NCBI GenBank assembly: GCA_021152595.1 | Contig: JAGKVC010000001.1 | Span: 1-64,000, forward strand | Reading direction: 5' to 3' | From: Clostridia bacterium | GTDB lineage: Bacteria; Bacillota; Clostridia; Oscillospirales; Ruminococcaceae | Length of the DNA: 64,000 nucleotides | Part shown: positions 43,701 to 54,267 of the stretch, piece after piece | Layout: every line of letters begins with the position of its first letter | How positions within the stretch are numbered: position 1 is the first letter of the stretch | Position numbers and translations under genes: made by a program | Notes under the pieces: generated by a model | The model's input: the letters and a program-made list of their open reading frames with translations, nothing else | Told to the model about the DNA's origin: nothing | Databases searched by the model: none

Positions 43701-44939
43701 ATGAAACACTATGTTATAATCGGAAACGGTGTCGCTGCTGCCGGATGTATCGAAGGCATCCGATCTGTTGATACAGAGAGCAGCATCACGGTCATTTCCG
43801 CGGAGCAGCATCCGGTTTACTGCCGTCCGCTGATCTCCTATTATCTCGAGCAGAAAACCGATCCGGAGCGCATGAACTACCGCACTCCGACGTTCTATGC
43901 GGATCACGGTGTGACAGTGCTGTACGGTAAAACTGCTGAGAAAATCGACGCCGGTACGCGGCAGGTCACGCTGAATACAGGCGAGACGCTGCCCTTTGAT
44001 GCACTCTGCAATGCGACGGGCTCTGCACCGTTTGTGCCGCCGATGAAGGGACTTGAAACGGTCAGGGAGCAGTTCACATTCATGACGCTGGATGATGCGC
44101 TGTCGCTCGAGAAAGCAGTTACGCCGGAATCGAAAGTGCTGATCATCGGCGCCGGACTGATCGGACTGAAATGCGCAGAGGGACTGCATGACCGCGTCAG
44201 AGAGATCACAGTCTGTGATCTTGCGCCGCGCGTGCTGTCTTCAATTCTCGATGAGACCTGTGCGGCAATGATGCAGAAGCATCTGGAGGCAAACGGCATC
44301 GAATTCCTGCTCGGAAACAGTGCAAAGGAATTCAAGGGCAATACGGCGATCATGCAGAACGGCGATAAGGTCGATTTCGATGTGCTGGTGCTGGCTGTCG
44401 GCGTCCGCCCGAATACCGCACTGATTAAGAATGCAGGCGGCGATGTCAACCGCGGCATTCGCGTCGATGCGGCATGCCGGACAAGCCTGCCGGAGATCTA
44501 CGCTGCCGGAGACTGCACCGAATATCGGGATATCTCCGCAGATACGGATAAAATCATGGCGCTGATGCCGAATGCCTATATGCAGGGGCATACCGCAGGC
44601 GTCAATATGGCAGGCGGAGAAGCAGTATTTGATCAGGCGATCCCGATGAATTCGATCGGCTTTTTCGGTCTGCACTGCCATACCGCAGGCTCTCAGCCGG
44701 AGGGCTGCGAAATGTACGAAGAAGCGGACGAAAAACACATCAAGCGGCTGTTCGTCAAGGATGATAAGCTGACGGGCTTCATGCTGATCGGGCATATGCA
44801 CAGAACCGGCATCTATACCGCGCTGATCCGCAATCAGACGCCGCTTTCCACGGTCGATTTTGCGCGTCTGAAGCTCGAACCGCAGCTTGCGGCGATGGGC
44901 AGTGCCTACCGCAGCAAAGTGCTGAAAGGAGTGGTCTGA
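43701..44939 (+). CDS. FAD/NAD(P)-dependent pyridine-nucleotide oxidoreductase (electron input for glutamate synthase)
   Basis: The ATG at 43701 has GGAGGAAAACA upstream. The N-terminal FAD motif is YVIIGNGVAAAGCIEGI. The NAD(P)-binding motif is VLIIGAGLIGLKCAEGL. The FAD C-terminal motif is IYAAGDCTEY. The protein resembles NADH-oxidase/rubredoxin-reductase-like flavoproteins. Its place between Fe-S and GXGXG subunits shows that it supplies reducing power to the split glutamate synthase. It ends one base before the next start. Confidence 0.88.
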   Translation: MKHYVIIGNGVAAAGCIEGIRSVDTESSITVISAEQHPVYCRPLISYYLEQKTDPERMNYRTPTFYADHGVTVLYGKTAEKIDAGTRQVTLNTGETLPFDALCNATGSAPFVPPMKGLETVREQFTFMTLDDALSLEKAVTPESKVLIIGAGLIGLKCAEGLHDRVREITVCDLAPRVLSSILDETCAAMMQKHLEANGIEFLLGNSAKEFKGNTAIMQNGDKVDFDVLVLAVGVRPNTALIKNAGGDVNRGIRVDAACRTSLPEIYAAGDCTEYRDISADTDKIMALMPNAYMQGHTAGVNMAGGEAVFDQAIPMNSIGFFGLHCHTAGSQPEGCEMYEEADEKHIKRLFVKDDKLTGFMLIGHMHRTGIYTALIRNQTPLSTVDFARLKLEPQLAAMGSAYRSKVLKGVV

Positions 44940-44940
44940 A

Positions 44941-47275
<2,335 letters not shown>

Positions 47276-47276
47276 T

Positions 47277-48878
47277 ATGGGGAATTTACATGAAGAATGC
47301 GGGCGGACCGTGTCCGCATCCGTTTCTGTTCACGACAGTCTCGGAGAAAAACAGGAAGTGCTGTTCTCTGATAAACTGCACGAAGAATGCGGGCGGACAG
47401 TGTCCGCATCCATTTCTATTCACGACAGTCTCGGAGAAAAACAGGAAGTGCTGTTCTCTGATAAACTGCACGAAGAATGCGGTGTTTTCGGTATCATGAC
47501 ACCGCAGCCGGAGGACCTTGCGCACCTGACCTACTGCGGATTATTTGCATTGCAGCACCGCGGTCAGGAGGGCTGCGGCATCACCGTCAACGATGACGGG
47601 ATGTTCACAACGCATAAGGATCTCGGGCTGGCGGAGCATGTTTTTACGCCGCAGGTGCTCGGCAGCTTTCCGCACGGCACCGCCGCAATCGGACATACGC
47701 GCTACGGCACAACAGGCGGCAGTCAGCGCCGGAACTGTCAGCCGATGGAGGTCAATCACCAGAAGGGCAAGATGGCGCTTGTCCACAACGGCAATCTCAG
47801 CAACGCCGCCGTACTCCGCAGCGCACTGGAGCAGCGCGGCGCGATCTTCCACACAACAAGCGATACCGAGATCATTGCCTATATCATCACGCAGGCGCGG
47901 CTGCAAACGGATTCCATTGAGGATGCGGTGCGCATTGCCGTTTCCCAGCTTGAGGGCGCATTTTCGATGATTGTCATGTCCGCGCAGAAGCTCATTGCAG
48001 TGCGTGATCCGCACGGATTCCGTCCGCTGTGCATCGGGACACTGCCGGACGGCGGCTATGTTTTTGCCTCGGAAAGCTGTGCGCTGCCGGCAGTCGGGGC
48101 GGCGTTTCTGCGCGATCTCGAACCCGGCGAAATGATCGTTCTGACACCGGAAGGAAAGCTGATTTCCGACCGGCGCTTTGTGCGTACAGCCCCGAAAACG
48201 ATCTGTATTTTTGAATATATCTATTTTGCACGGCCGGATTCGGTGCTGGACGGAGTCTCGGTGCATGCCGCGCGCAAACGGGCAGGCGCACTGCTTGCGG
48301 AGGCGTATCCGGCGGATGCGGATGTTGTGATCGGTGTACCGGATTCCGGTCTGGATGCGGCGCTCGGCTATGCGCAGGCTTCCGGTATTCCGTATGGCAT
48401 CGGACTGATCAAAAATAAGTACATCGGACGGACATTCATTGCCCCGACGCAGTCCGAGCGTGTCAGTGCGGTGCGCTTGAAGCTCAGCCCGATCCGTGAG
48501 ACGGTTGAGGGTAAGCGCATTGTCCTGATCGACGATTCGATTGTCCGCGGCACGACAAGCCGCCGGATTGTATCGCTGCTGCGCGATGCCGGTGCGAAGA
48601 AGATTCACATGCGCATATCATCGCCGCCGTTTTTGCATCCCTGCTATTACGGCACGGATATTGATTCCGAGGAAAATCTGATTGCCTGTCACCACAGCGT
48701 ACCGGAGATTGCGGAGATGATCGGTGCGGATTCGCTCGGCTTTCTGCCTGCGGAGGTACTGCCGCAGCTTGCCTGTTCGGAGGAGATCTGCACGGCATGC
48801 TTTTCCGGAGATTATCCGACCGCAGTACCGCAGAGCGGCAGCAAAAACCGCTTTGAACAGAAATTGCATGCAGGTTAA
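47277..48878 (+). CDS. purF: Amidophosphoribosyltransferase with a duplicated N-terminal extension
   Basis: The ATG at 47277 lies one base after the pyrG stop and has only a weak SD site; GTG at 47448, next to AGGAA, is an alternative that would give a normal ten-residue propeptide. The catalytic Cys of the mature enzyme is in EECGVFGIM at residue 68. Downstream marks are GHTRYGTTGGS, the PRPP loop VLIDDSIVRGTTSRR, and Fe-S cysteines in KTICIF, HPCYYG and EEICTAC, so it is the Bacillus-like Fe-S type. The enzyme starts purine synthesis from PRPP and glutamine. The extension consists of two copies of a 30-residue unit, each ending in the same LHEECG as the processing site. Confidence 0.9.
   Translation: MGNLHEECGRTVSASVSVHDSLGEKQEVLFSDKLHEECGRTVSASISIHDSLGEKQEVLFSDKLHEECGVFGIMTPQPEDLAHLTYCGLFALQHRGQEGCGITVNDDGMFTTHKDLGLAEHVFTPQVLGSFPHGTAAIGHTRYGTTGGSQRRNCQPMEVNHQKGKMALVHNGNLSNAAVLRSALEQRGAIFHTTSDTEIIAYIITQARLQTDSIEDAVRIAVSQLEGAFSMIVMSAQKLIAVRDPHGFRPLCIGTLPDGGYVFASESCALPAVGAAFLRDLEPGEMIVLTPEGKLISDRRFVRTAPKTICIFEYIYFARPDSVLDGVSVHAARKRAGALLAEAYPADADVVIGVPDSGLDAALGYAQASGIPYGIGLIKNKYIGRTFIAPTQSERVSAVRLKLSPIRETVEGKRIVLIDDSIVRGTTSRRIVSLLRDAGAKKIHMRISSPPFLHPCYYGTDIDSEENLIACHHSVPEIAEMIGADSLGFLPAEVLPQLACSEEICTACFSGDYPTAVPQSGSKNRFEQKLHAG
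47286..47482 (+). repeat. 90-bp tandem duplication at the 5' end of purF
   Basis: Unit 1 is 47286-47375 and unit 2 is 47376-47465; a third partial copy (17 bases) is the native sequence before the catalytic Cys codon. The units differ at only a few bases. Each starts LHEEC and contains an inverted repeat gcggac-N3-gtccgc (one at ~47303, one at ~47393). Length 90 keeps the reading frame. Confidence 0.92.
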
Positions 48879-48922
48879 GGAAAATTTTTCTGCATGCCCC
48901 GCTTTCCTCTTCTTTTTACCGG

Positions 48923-48951
48923 TTGACAATTTGCGCCGGATATGATACGAT
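48923..48951 (+). promoter_or_regulatory. Promoter of glnA
   Basis: TTGACA and TACGAT are separated by 17 bases; an overlapping TATAAT follows at 48951-48956. The leader is too short for an attenuator, unlike that of glnN. Confidence 0.65.
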
Positions 48952-48984
48952 ATAATGTAAACCACCTGCAAAGGAGTTGTTTCT

Positions 48985-50211
48985 ATGCTGACTGTTTCCC
49001 AGAGAGAGGCGCTGGAGCTGATCGAAGCGGATGATATCAAATTTGTCCGGCTTGCCTTCTGCGATGTCTACGGTGTCCAGAAGAATGTTTCGATTCAGGC
49101 TTCCGAACTCGAACGCGCCTTTACATCCGGCATTGCATTTGATGCGTCCTCGATCAGCGGCTTCGGCGATCCCTCGCATTCCGATCTGCTGCTGTTCCCC
49201 GATCCCGCGACCGTGATGCTGCTGCCGTGGCGTCCTTCCAGAGGCGGTGTTGCACGCTTTTTCTGCGATATCCGTACACCGGACGGCAAGCCCTTTTCCT
49301 CGGACTGCCGCAGCTATCTTGCGGAGACAGAGCGTCTGCTTTTGCAGCATGATCTTTGCTGTGCATTCGGCTCTGAGTGCGAATTCTATCTGTTCAAATG
49401 CGATGAGAACGGCAATCCGACCGATACGCCGCTTGACCGCGCAGGCTATTTTGATATTGCGCCGGGGGACTGCGGCGAAAATGTCCGCAGAGAGATCTGC
49501 CTGACGCTCGAATCCATGGGAATCCAGCCTGAGCGCTCGCACCATGAGCAGGGACCGGGACAGAATGAGATTGATTTCCGGTACAGCACCGCGCTCAATG
49601 CCGCGGATAATGTCATTACATTCAAGCAGGTTGTCAGCACGATTGCAGCGCGAAACGGCTTGTGGGCATCCTTTCTGCCGAAGCCCATTGCGGATGCACC
49701 GGGCAACGGCTTCCATATGAATATTTCGCTGGTCCGCGCCTCTGACGGTCAGGTTCCGGAGGATGCGGTCAATCAGGCATTCATGGCAGGCATTATGGCG
49801 CATACGCCCGAGCTGACGGCGGTACTGAATCCGCTGGAAAGCTCCTATCAGCGCCTCGGAAAAGAGAAAGCCCCCGACCGCGTTTCGTGGTCGCCGAATA
49901 ACCGCTCGCAGCTCATCCGCATTCCGGCTGCGGATGCACTGCATCAGCGCATCGAGCTTCGTTCTCCGGATGCGTCTGCAAATCCCTATCTTGCGTTTGC
50001 GCTTGTCATCCGTGCAGGGCTTGACGGCATCCTGCAAAAGATGACGCCCCCTGCCCCCTGCGATCTCGATCTGCTGCAATGTCCCGAGGAGGTGCGCCGG
50101 CAGTATCCGGCTCTCCCGAAGGATCTTGCAGAGGCGCGCAGACTGCTCGGCGAAAGCGAATTTATCAGGGAAGCGCTGCCTGCACATCTGTTCAGCGCGT
50201 ATACAGCGTAA
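48985..50211 (+). CDS. glnA: Type I glutamine synthetase
   Basis: AAAGGAG precedes the ATG. Family marks are VRLAFCDVYGVQKNV, FDASSISGFG, the metal-binding GSECEFYLF, HHEQGPGQNEIDFRY, GNGFHMNISL and the C-terminal RIELRSPDASANPYLAFAL. At 408 residues it is shorter than the usual ~440 but contains all core motifs. It makes glutamine from glutamate and ammonium. It is followed by the ANTAR regulator with a gap of three bases, so the two are co-transcribed. Confidence 0.94.
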   Translation: MLTVSQREALELIEADDIKFVRLAFCDVYGVQKNVSIQASELERAFTSGIAFDASSISGFGDPSHSDLLLFPDPATVMLLPWRPSRGGVARFFCDIRTPDGKPFSSDCRSYLAETERLLLQHDLCCAFGSECEFYLFKCDENGNPTDTPLDRAGYFDIAPGDCGENVRREICLTLESMGIQPERSHHEQGPGQNEIDFRYSTALNAADNVITFKQVVSTIAARNGLWASFLPKPIADAPGNGFHMNISLVRASDGQVPEDAVNQAFMAGIMAHTPELTAVLNPLESSYQRLGKEKAPDRVSWSPNNRSQLIRIPAADALHQRIELRSPDASANPYLAFALVIRAGLDGILQKMTPPAPCDLDLLQCPEEVRRQYPALPKDLAEARRLLGESEFIREALPAHLFSAYTA

Positions 50212-50214
50212 ATT

Positions 50215-50808
50215 ATGCTGAGCCGGTATGAGCCGAAAGAGGTTTTCGTCATTTCCTCGAATGAGAATTTTCAGCGCTATGTAACTGAAAATCTCCCCGA
50301 CCGTGATTATACCGTTGTCGGTGAAGCGCATTCCTGTACGGAGGCGCGGCAAAAAATGATGGGCAGAGGATATGCCGTGGTGCTTATCAATATTCCGCTC
50401 TCAGATGAATGCGGCACGGAGCTTGCAAGCGATCTTGCAGAGAATACTTCGGGTGCCGTTGTCGCGGTTGTGAAGCATGAGCAGGAGGCCGAGATGCGGC
50501 AGTATCTGGAACCGTTCGGGATTTTTGTCCTCGGCAGACCGTTTCCGCATTCCTCGTTTCATCAGGTGATGTACGATGCGGCATCTGCACATGCGAGAAT
50601 GAAGATCATCGCCAGCGAAAATCAGCGGCTCCAGACAAAGCTGCTTGATCTGCGGATCATCAACCGCGCCAAGTGGGTGCTGATCCAGTATCTCGGGATG
50701 AATGAGGAGCAGGCACATAAGTATATCGAGCAGCAGGCGATGAATATGCGCATCCCCAAGCGGACCGCTGCGGAAAATATCCTAAAAACCTATGAGCAGC
50801 AGGGGTAA
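50215..50808 (+). CDS. ANTAR-domain antiterminator with degenerate receiver
   Basis: The ATG lacks a clear SD site and probably uses coupling to glnA. Residues ~10-120 read as a receiver domain, but the phospho-Asp position is Asn (YAVVLINIPLSDECG), so normal phosphorylation is unlikely. A coiled segment (ASENQRLQTKLLDLRIINRA) leads to a C-terminal ANTAR RNA-binding domain (KWVLIQYLGMNEEQAHKYIEQQAMNMR, TAAENILKTY). ANTAR proteins stabilise twin hairpins in leader RNAs and prevent terminator formation. Candidate targets are the glt and glnN leaders in this window. Confidence 0.87.
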   Translation: MLSRYEPKEVFVISSNENFQRYVTENLPDRDYTVVGEAHSCTEARQKMMGRGYAVVLINIPLSDECGTELASDLAENTSGAVVAVVKHEQEAEMRQYLEPFGIFVLGRPFPHSSFHQVMYDAASAHARMKIIASENQRLQTKLLDLRIINRAKWVLIQYLGMNEEQAHKYIEQQAMNMRIPKRTAAENILKTYEQQG

Positions 50809-50852
50809 AATCCAGTGAAAACGCAAAACTTTGTGAATTTCTTGTCAATCTA

Positions 50853-50881
50853 TTGACATTTGCCGGAAAATATGCTATCAT
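50853..50881 (+). promoter_or_regulatory. Sigma-A promoter of glnN
   Basis: TTGACA and TATCAT are separated by 17 bases. Transcription should start about 50888, only a few bases before the leader hairpin. Confidence 0.75.
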
Positions 50882-50891
50882 GTAACACAGA

Positions 50892-50947
50892 AAACAGCAA
50901 TGGCGCTGTTTCGGGTAGATTCCCGAAATGCCATTGCTGTTTTTTTG
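50892..50947 (+). promoter_or_regulatory. ANTAR-type antitermination leader with intrinsic terminator (glnN)
   Basis: P1 is aacagc-AATGGC-gctgtt (50893-50910): a perfect 6-bp stem with a six-base loop, A at position 1 and G at 4. P2 is tcggg-tagatt-cccga (50911-50926), also a six-base loop but without the A/G pattern. The P1 5' arm plus loop also pairs with gccattgctgttt (50930-50942) to give a 13-bp terminator followed by T, so P1 and the terminator exclude each other. This matches the known ANTAR antitermination logic. Confidence 0.7.
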
Positions 50948-51021
50948 TTTATCAGTCTGAAGGCTGCCGTTCGGAAAGAACGGCTGTCCGCCGGACAGGA
51001 AATCAGAAAGGAAGAATTACT

Positions 51022-53091
51022 ATGAAACCGACTGATGTATTCGGAAGCCTTGTATTCAATGATGCCGTGATGCAGGAACGCCTGCCGAAGGCTGTTTACC
51101 GTTCCATTCACGAGACCATCGCAAACGGCAAGGATCTCGATCCGACCGTCGCGGATGTTGTCGCAAGCGCAATGCGCGAATGGGCTGTTGAACACGGCGC
51201 AACGCACTTCACACACTGGTTCCAGCCGATGACCGGCATCACCGCGGAGAAGCACGACAGCTTCCTTTCGCCGGACGGTGAAGGCGGTGCAATCCTTGAA
51301 TTCTCCGGCAAGGAGCTGATCAAGGGCGAGCCGGATGCATCCTCGTTCCCCTCGGGCGGACTGCGCGCAACCTTCGAGGCGCGCGGCTATACGGCATGGG
51401 ATCCGACATCCTATGCATTCATCAAGGAAAACAGCCTGTGCATCCCGACAGCTTTCTATTCCTACAGCGGCGAGGCGCTCGATAAGAAAACGCCGCTCCT
51501 GCGCTCGATGGAGGCTGTCAGCAATGAAGCGGTCAAGCTGCTGCATCTGCTCGGCTTTGCGGATGTACAGCGTGTCACCGGAACGGTCGGTCCGGAGCAG
51601 GAGTATTTCCTCATCGACCGCGCACTTGCCAAGCAGCGCAAGGATCTGATTTTCACCGGCAGAACGCTCTTCGGCGCAAAGGCACCGAAAGGTCAGGAGA
51701 TGGAGGATCACTATTTCGGCGTGATCCGTCCGCGCGTACAGGCGTTCATGGAGGAGCTGAACGAGGAACTCTGGAAGCTAGGTATCTATGCAAAGACCGA
51801 GCATAACGAGGTCGCACCGGCACAGCATGAGCTGGCTCCGGTCTATACGACAATGAACATCGCCTGCGACCACAATCAGCTCACAATGGAGATCATGAAG
51901 AAGGTCGCGGAAAAGCACGGTCTCATGTGCCTGCTGCACGAGAAGCCCTTTGCAGGCGTCAACGGCTCGGGCAAGCACAATAACTGGTCGCTCTCGACCG
52001 ATACCGGCATCAATCTCTTTGCACCGGGCAAGACACCGGAGCGCAAGCGCCTGTTCCTGCTGATGGTTGCAGCAGTTGTTGCGGCGGTGGACGAGCATCA
52101 GGATCTGCTGCGGATGTCGGTTGCATCGGCAGGCAATGATCACCGCCTCGGCGCGAATGAAGCACCGCCTGCAATCGTTTCGGTCTATCTCGGCGATGAT
52201 CTCCAGCTCCAGCTCGAGGCCGCTGCGGAGGGCAGAGATGAGCATAAGCACCGCGAAACGCTCGCAACCGGCGTGCATGTTCTGCCGGACTTCAAAAAGG
52301 ATACATCCGACCGCAACCGTACCTCCCCGATGGCATTCACCGGCAACAAATTCGAGTTCCGGATGCTCGGCTCGGAGAATTCGATCGCAGATACCAATAT
52401 CGCACTGAATACGATCTTTGCCGAGGCGCTGAACAATTTTGCAGCGCGTCTTGAGCAGGCAGAGGATGTTGCCGCAGAGGTGCAGAAGATTCTCGCAGAT
52501 ACGCTCAAGGAGCACGGCAGAATCATCTTCAACGGCAACAATTATTCGCAGGAATGGGTTGCGGAAGCTGAGCAGCGCGGTCTGCTGAATCTCAAGACAA
52601 CCGCCGACGCAATGCACGCATTCGCAACGGAGAAGAACGTCGCACTGTTTAAGAAGTTCGGTGTTTACAATCACAGCGAGGTCGTTTCGCGCAAGGATAT
52701 TCTGCTGGAAAATTATACCAAGCTCATTGCAATCGAAGCGAATACCATGATCGACATGGCAAAGACGCAGATCCTGCCTGCCGGTTTTGCATACGGCGAA
52801 TCGCTCGCAGAATATGCCGTCAAGAAGAAGTCGCTCGGCATGCAGGGTGTTTCCGAGCAGGAGATGCTCCGCAGAGTCAGCGCGCTGACGGATGAAATCG
52901 CAGACAAGACCGAGGCGCTTGAGAATGTCATGCTCGGTCTCTACGATACAGAGCATCCCTCCTACTACTGCCGCGATTCGGTGATTCCGGCGATGAACGA
53001 GCTGCGTGCCGCTGCCGATCAGCTCGAGCCGCTGATGCCGCAGAAGTATCAGCCGTATCCGACCTATGCGGATCTGCTTTACAGCGTATAA
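51022..53091 (+). CDS. glnN: Type III glutamine synthetase
   Basis: AAAGGAAG precedes the ATG. The 689-residue length and marks such as [79 protein letters not shown] and [20 protein letters not shown] identify GSIII. Two glutamine synthetases of different types stand in one cluster, and only this one sits behind an attenuator, so it is likely the conditionally expressed enzyme. Confidence 0.95.
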   Translation: MKPTDVFGSLVFNDAVMQERLPKAVYRSIHETIANGKDLDPTVADVVASAMREWAVEHGATHFTHWFQPMTGITAEKHDSFLSPDGEGGAILEFSGKELIKGEPDASSFPSGGLRATFEARGYTAWDPTSYAFIKENSLCIPTAFYSYSGEALDKKTPLLRSMEAVSNEAVKLLHLLGFADVQRVTGTVGPEQEYFLIDRALAKQRKDLIFTGRTLFGAKAPKGQEMEDHYFGVIRPRVQAFMEELNEELWKLGIYAKTEHNEVAPAQHELAPVYTTMNIACDHNQLTMEIMKKVAEKHGLMCLLHEKPFAGVNGSGKHNNWSLSTDTGINLFAPGKTPERKRLFLLMVAAVVAAVDEHQDLLRMSVASAGNDHRLGANEAPPAIVSVYLGDDLQLQLEAAAEGRDEHKHRETLATGVHVLPDFKKDTSDRNRTSPMAFTGNKFEFRMLGSENSIADTNIALNTIFAEALNNFAARLEQAEDVAAEVQKILADTLKEHGRIIFNGNNYSQEWVAEAEQRGLLNLKTTADAMHAFATEKNVALFKKFGVYNHSEVVSRKDILLENYTKLIAIEANTMIDMAKTQILPAGFAYGESLAEYAVKKKSLGMQGVSEQEMLRRVSALTDEIADKTEALENVMLGLYDTEHPSYYCRDSVIPAMNELRAAADQLEPLMPQKYQPYPTYADLLYSV

Positions 53092-53108
53092 AATCATAAT
53101 CAGACGGT

Positions 53109-53135
53109 GCCGCATTGCCCAAAACGCAGTGCGGC
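53109..53135 (+). other. Hairpin between glnN and carA without a T tract
   Basis: gccgcattgc and gcagtgcggc pair (one G-U) around a 7-base loop, 17 bases after the glnN stop. Without a T run it is unlikely to end transcription fully, so carA may be read from the glnN transcript. Confidence 0.5.
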
Positions 53136-53172
53136 TCGCCGTGTAAATTCAGGAAATGAGGAGGCTGACGGT

Positions 53173-54267
53173 ATGGAGCAGCAAAGTGGCTGTCTGGTGC
53201 TGGAAAACGGCATGGTTTTTCACGGAAAGCGGCTGGGCGCCAATCGGAATGTGATCGCAGAGGTGGTCTTTGCGACAGGGATGAACGGCTATCTTGAAAC
53301 GCTGACCGATCCGAGTTATTTCGGTCAGGCGGTTGTGCAGACCTTTCCGCTGATCGGCAATTACGGGGTGATCGAAGAAGATTTTGAGGCGGCGCGTCCG
53401 GCGCTTTCGGCATATATCACGGCGGAATGCTGTACGGATCCCTCGAATTTTCGCTGCGGCGGCAGACTTGCGGACTGGCTTGCAGAGCAGGGGATTCCGG
53501 CGCTGACGGATGTGGATACGCGGACACTGACGCGCGTTCTGCGTGAGCACGGTACAATGAACGGCATGATCTGTGATGATCCGGCGGAAGCTGATTTCGC
53601 AGCGGTCAAAGCATACCGCGTGCAGGATGCCGTGAAGCATACGACCTGTCAGGCAGCATTTTCGCTCGGGGAGCCCGATGCAGCTTATCATGTGGCGCTG
53701 CTTGATTACGGCGCAAAGGCGAATATTGCGCGTTCACTGGTCAGGCGCGGCTGCCGTGTGACGGTGCTGCCTGCATACACAACCTGCGGGGAGATTGCAG
53801 CGCTCCGTCCGGACGGCATCATGCTCTCGAACGGCGCAGGCGATCCGGCGGATAATCCGGAGATCATCGCGGAGCTGCAAAAGATCATGCAGCTCGGCAT
53901 TCCGATCATGGCGATCTGCCTCGGGCATCAGCTTCTGGCACTTGCAAACGGCATCCGGACGGTAAAGCTCAAATTTGGTCACCGCGGCGCAAATCAGCCG
54001 GTTCTGAATCTGGAAACGAAGCGCATGGCGGTCACGACGCAGAATCACGGCTATCAGGTGCAGTACGATCCGGAGGATGCGCACTGCCGCGAGACCGCAG
54101 ATCTGCTCTTTGTCAACCTCAATGACAATACCTGCGAGGGACTCCGCTACCGCAATATTCCGGCAGTCTCGGTGCAGTTTCATCCGGAGGCATGTGCAGG
54201 TCCGCAGGATACGGAATATCTCTTTGATGAATTCGTGCAGAGAATGGAGGAACAGAAATGCCGCTGA
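53173..54267 (+). CDS. carA: Carbamoyl-phosphate synthase small (glutaminase) subunit
   Basis: The ATG at 53173 has AGGAGG eight bases upstream. N-terminal CPSase domain (LVLENGMVFHGKRLG, VVFATGMNGYLETLTDPSYFGQ), then class I amidotransferase with LSNGAGDPADN, Cys in AICLGHQLLALA and His/Glu in VQFHPEACAGPQDT. It overlaps the start of carB by ten bases. It supplies ammonia from glutamine. Confidence 0.95.
   Translation: MEQQSGCLVLENGMVFHGKRLGANRNVIAEVVFATGMNGYLETLTDPSYFGQAVVQTFPLIGNYGVIEEDFEAARPALSAYITAECCTDPSNFRCGGRLADWLAEQGIPALTDVDTRTLTRVLREHGTMNGMICDDPAEADFAAVKAYRVQDAVKHTTCQAAFSLGEPDAAYHVALLDYGAKANIARSLVRRGCRVTVLPAYTTCGEIAALRPDGIMLSNGAGDPADNPEIIAELQKIMQLGIPIMAICLGHQLLALANGIRTVKLKFGHRGANQPVLNLETKRMAVTTQNHGYQVQYDPEDAHCRETADLLFVNLNDNTCEGLRYRNIPAVSVQFHPEACAGPQDTEYLFDEFVQRMEEQKCR

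Noticed and set aside
47286..47482. CRISPR array
   Set aside because: Repeat units are contiguous, in coding frame and without spacers.
48880..48922. Terminator after purF
   Set aside because: tgcatgc arms pair around a long loop but no T run follows the second arm, so support is too weak.
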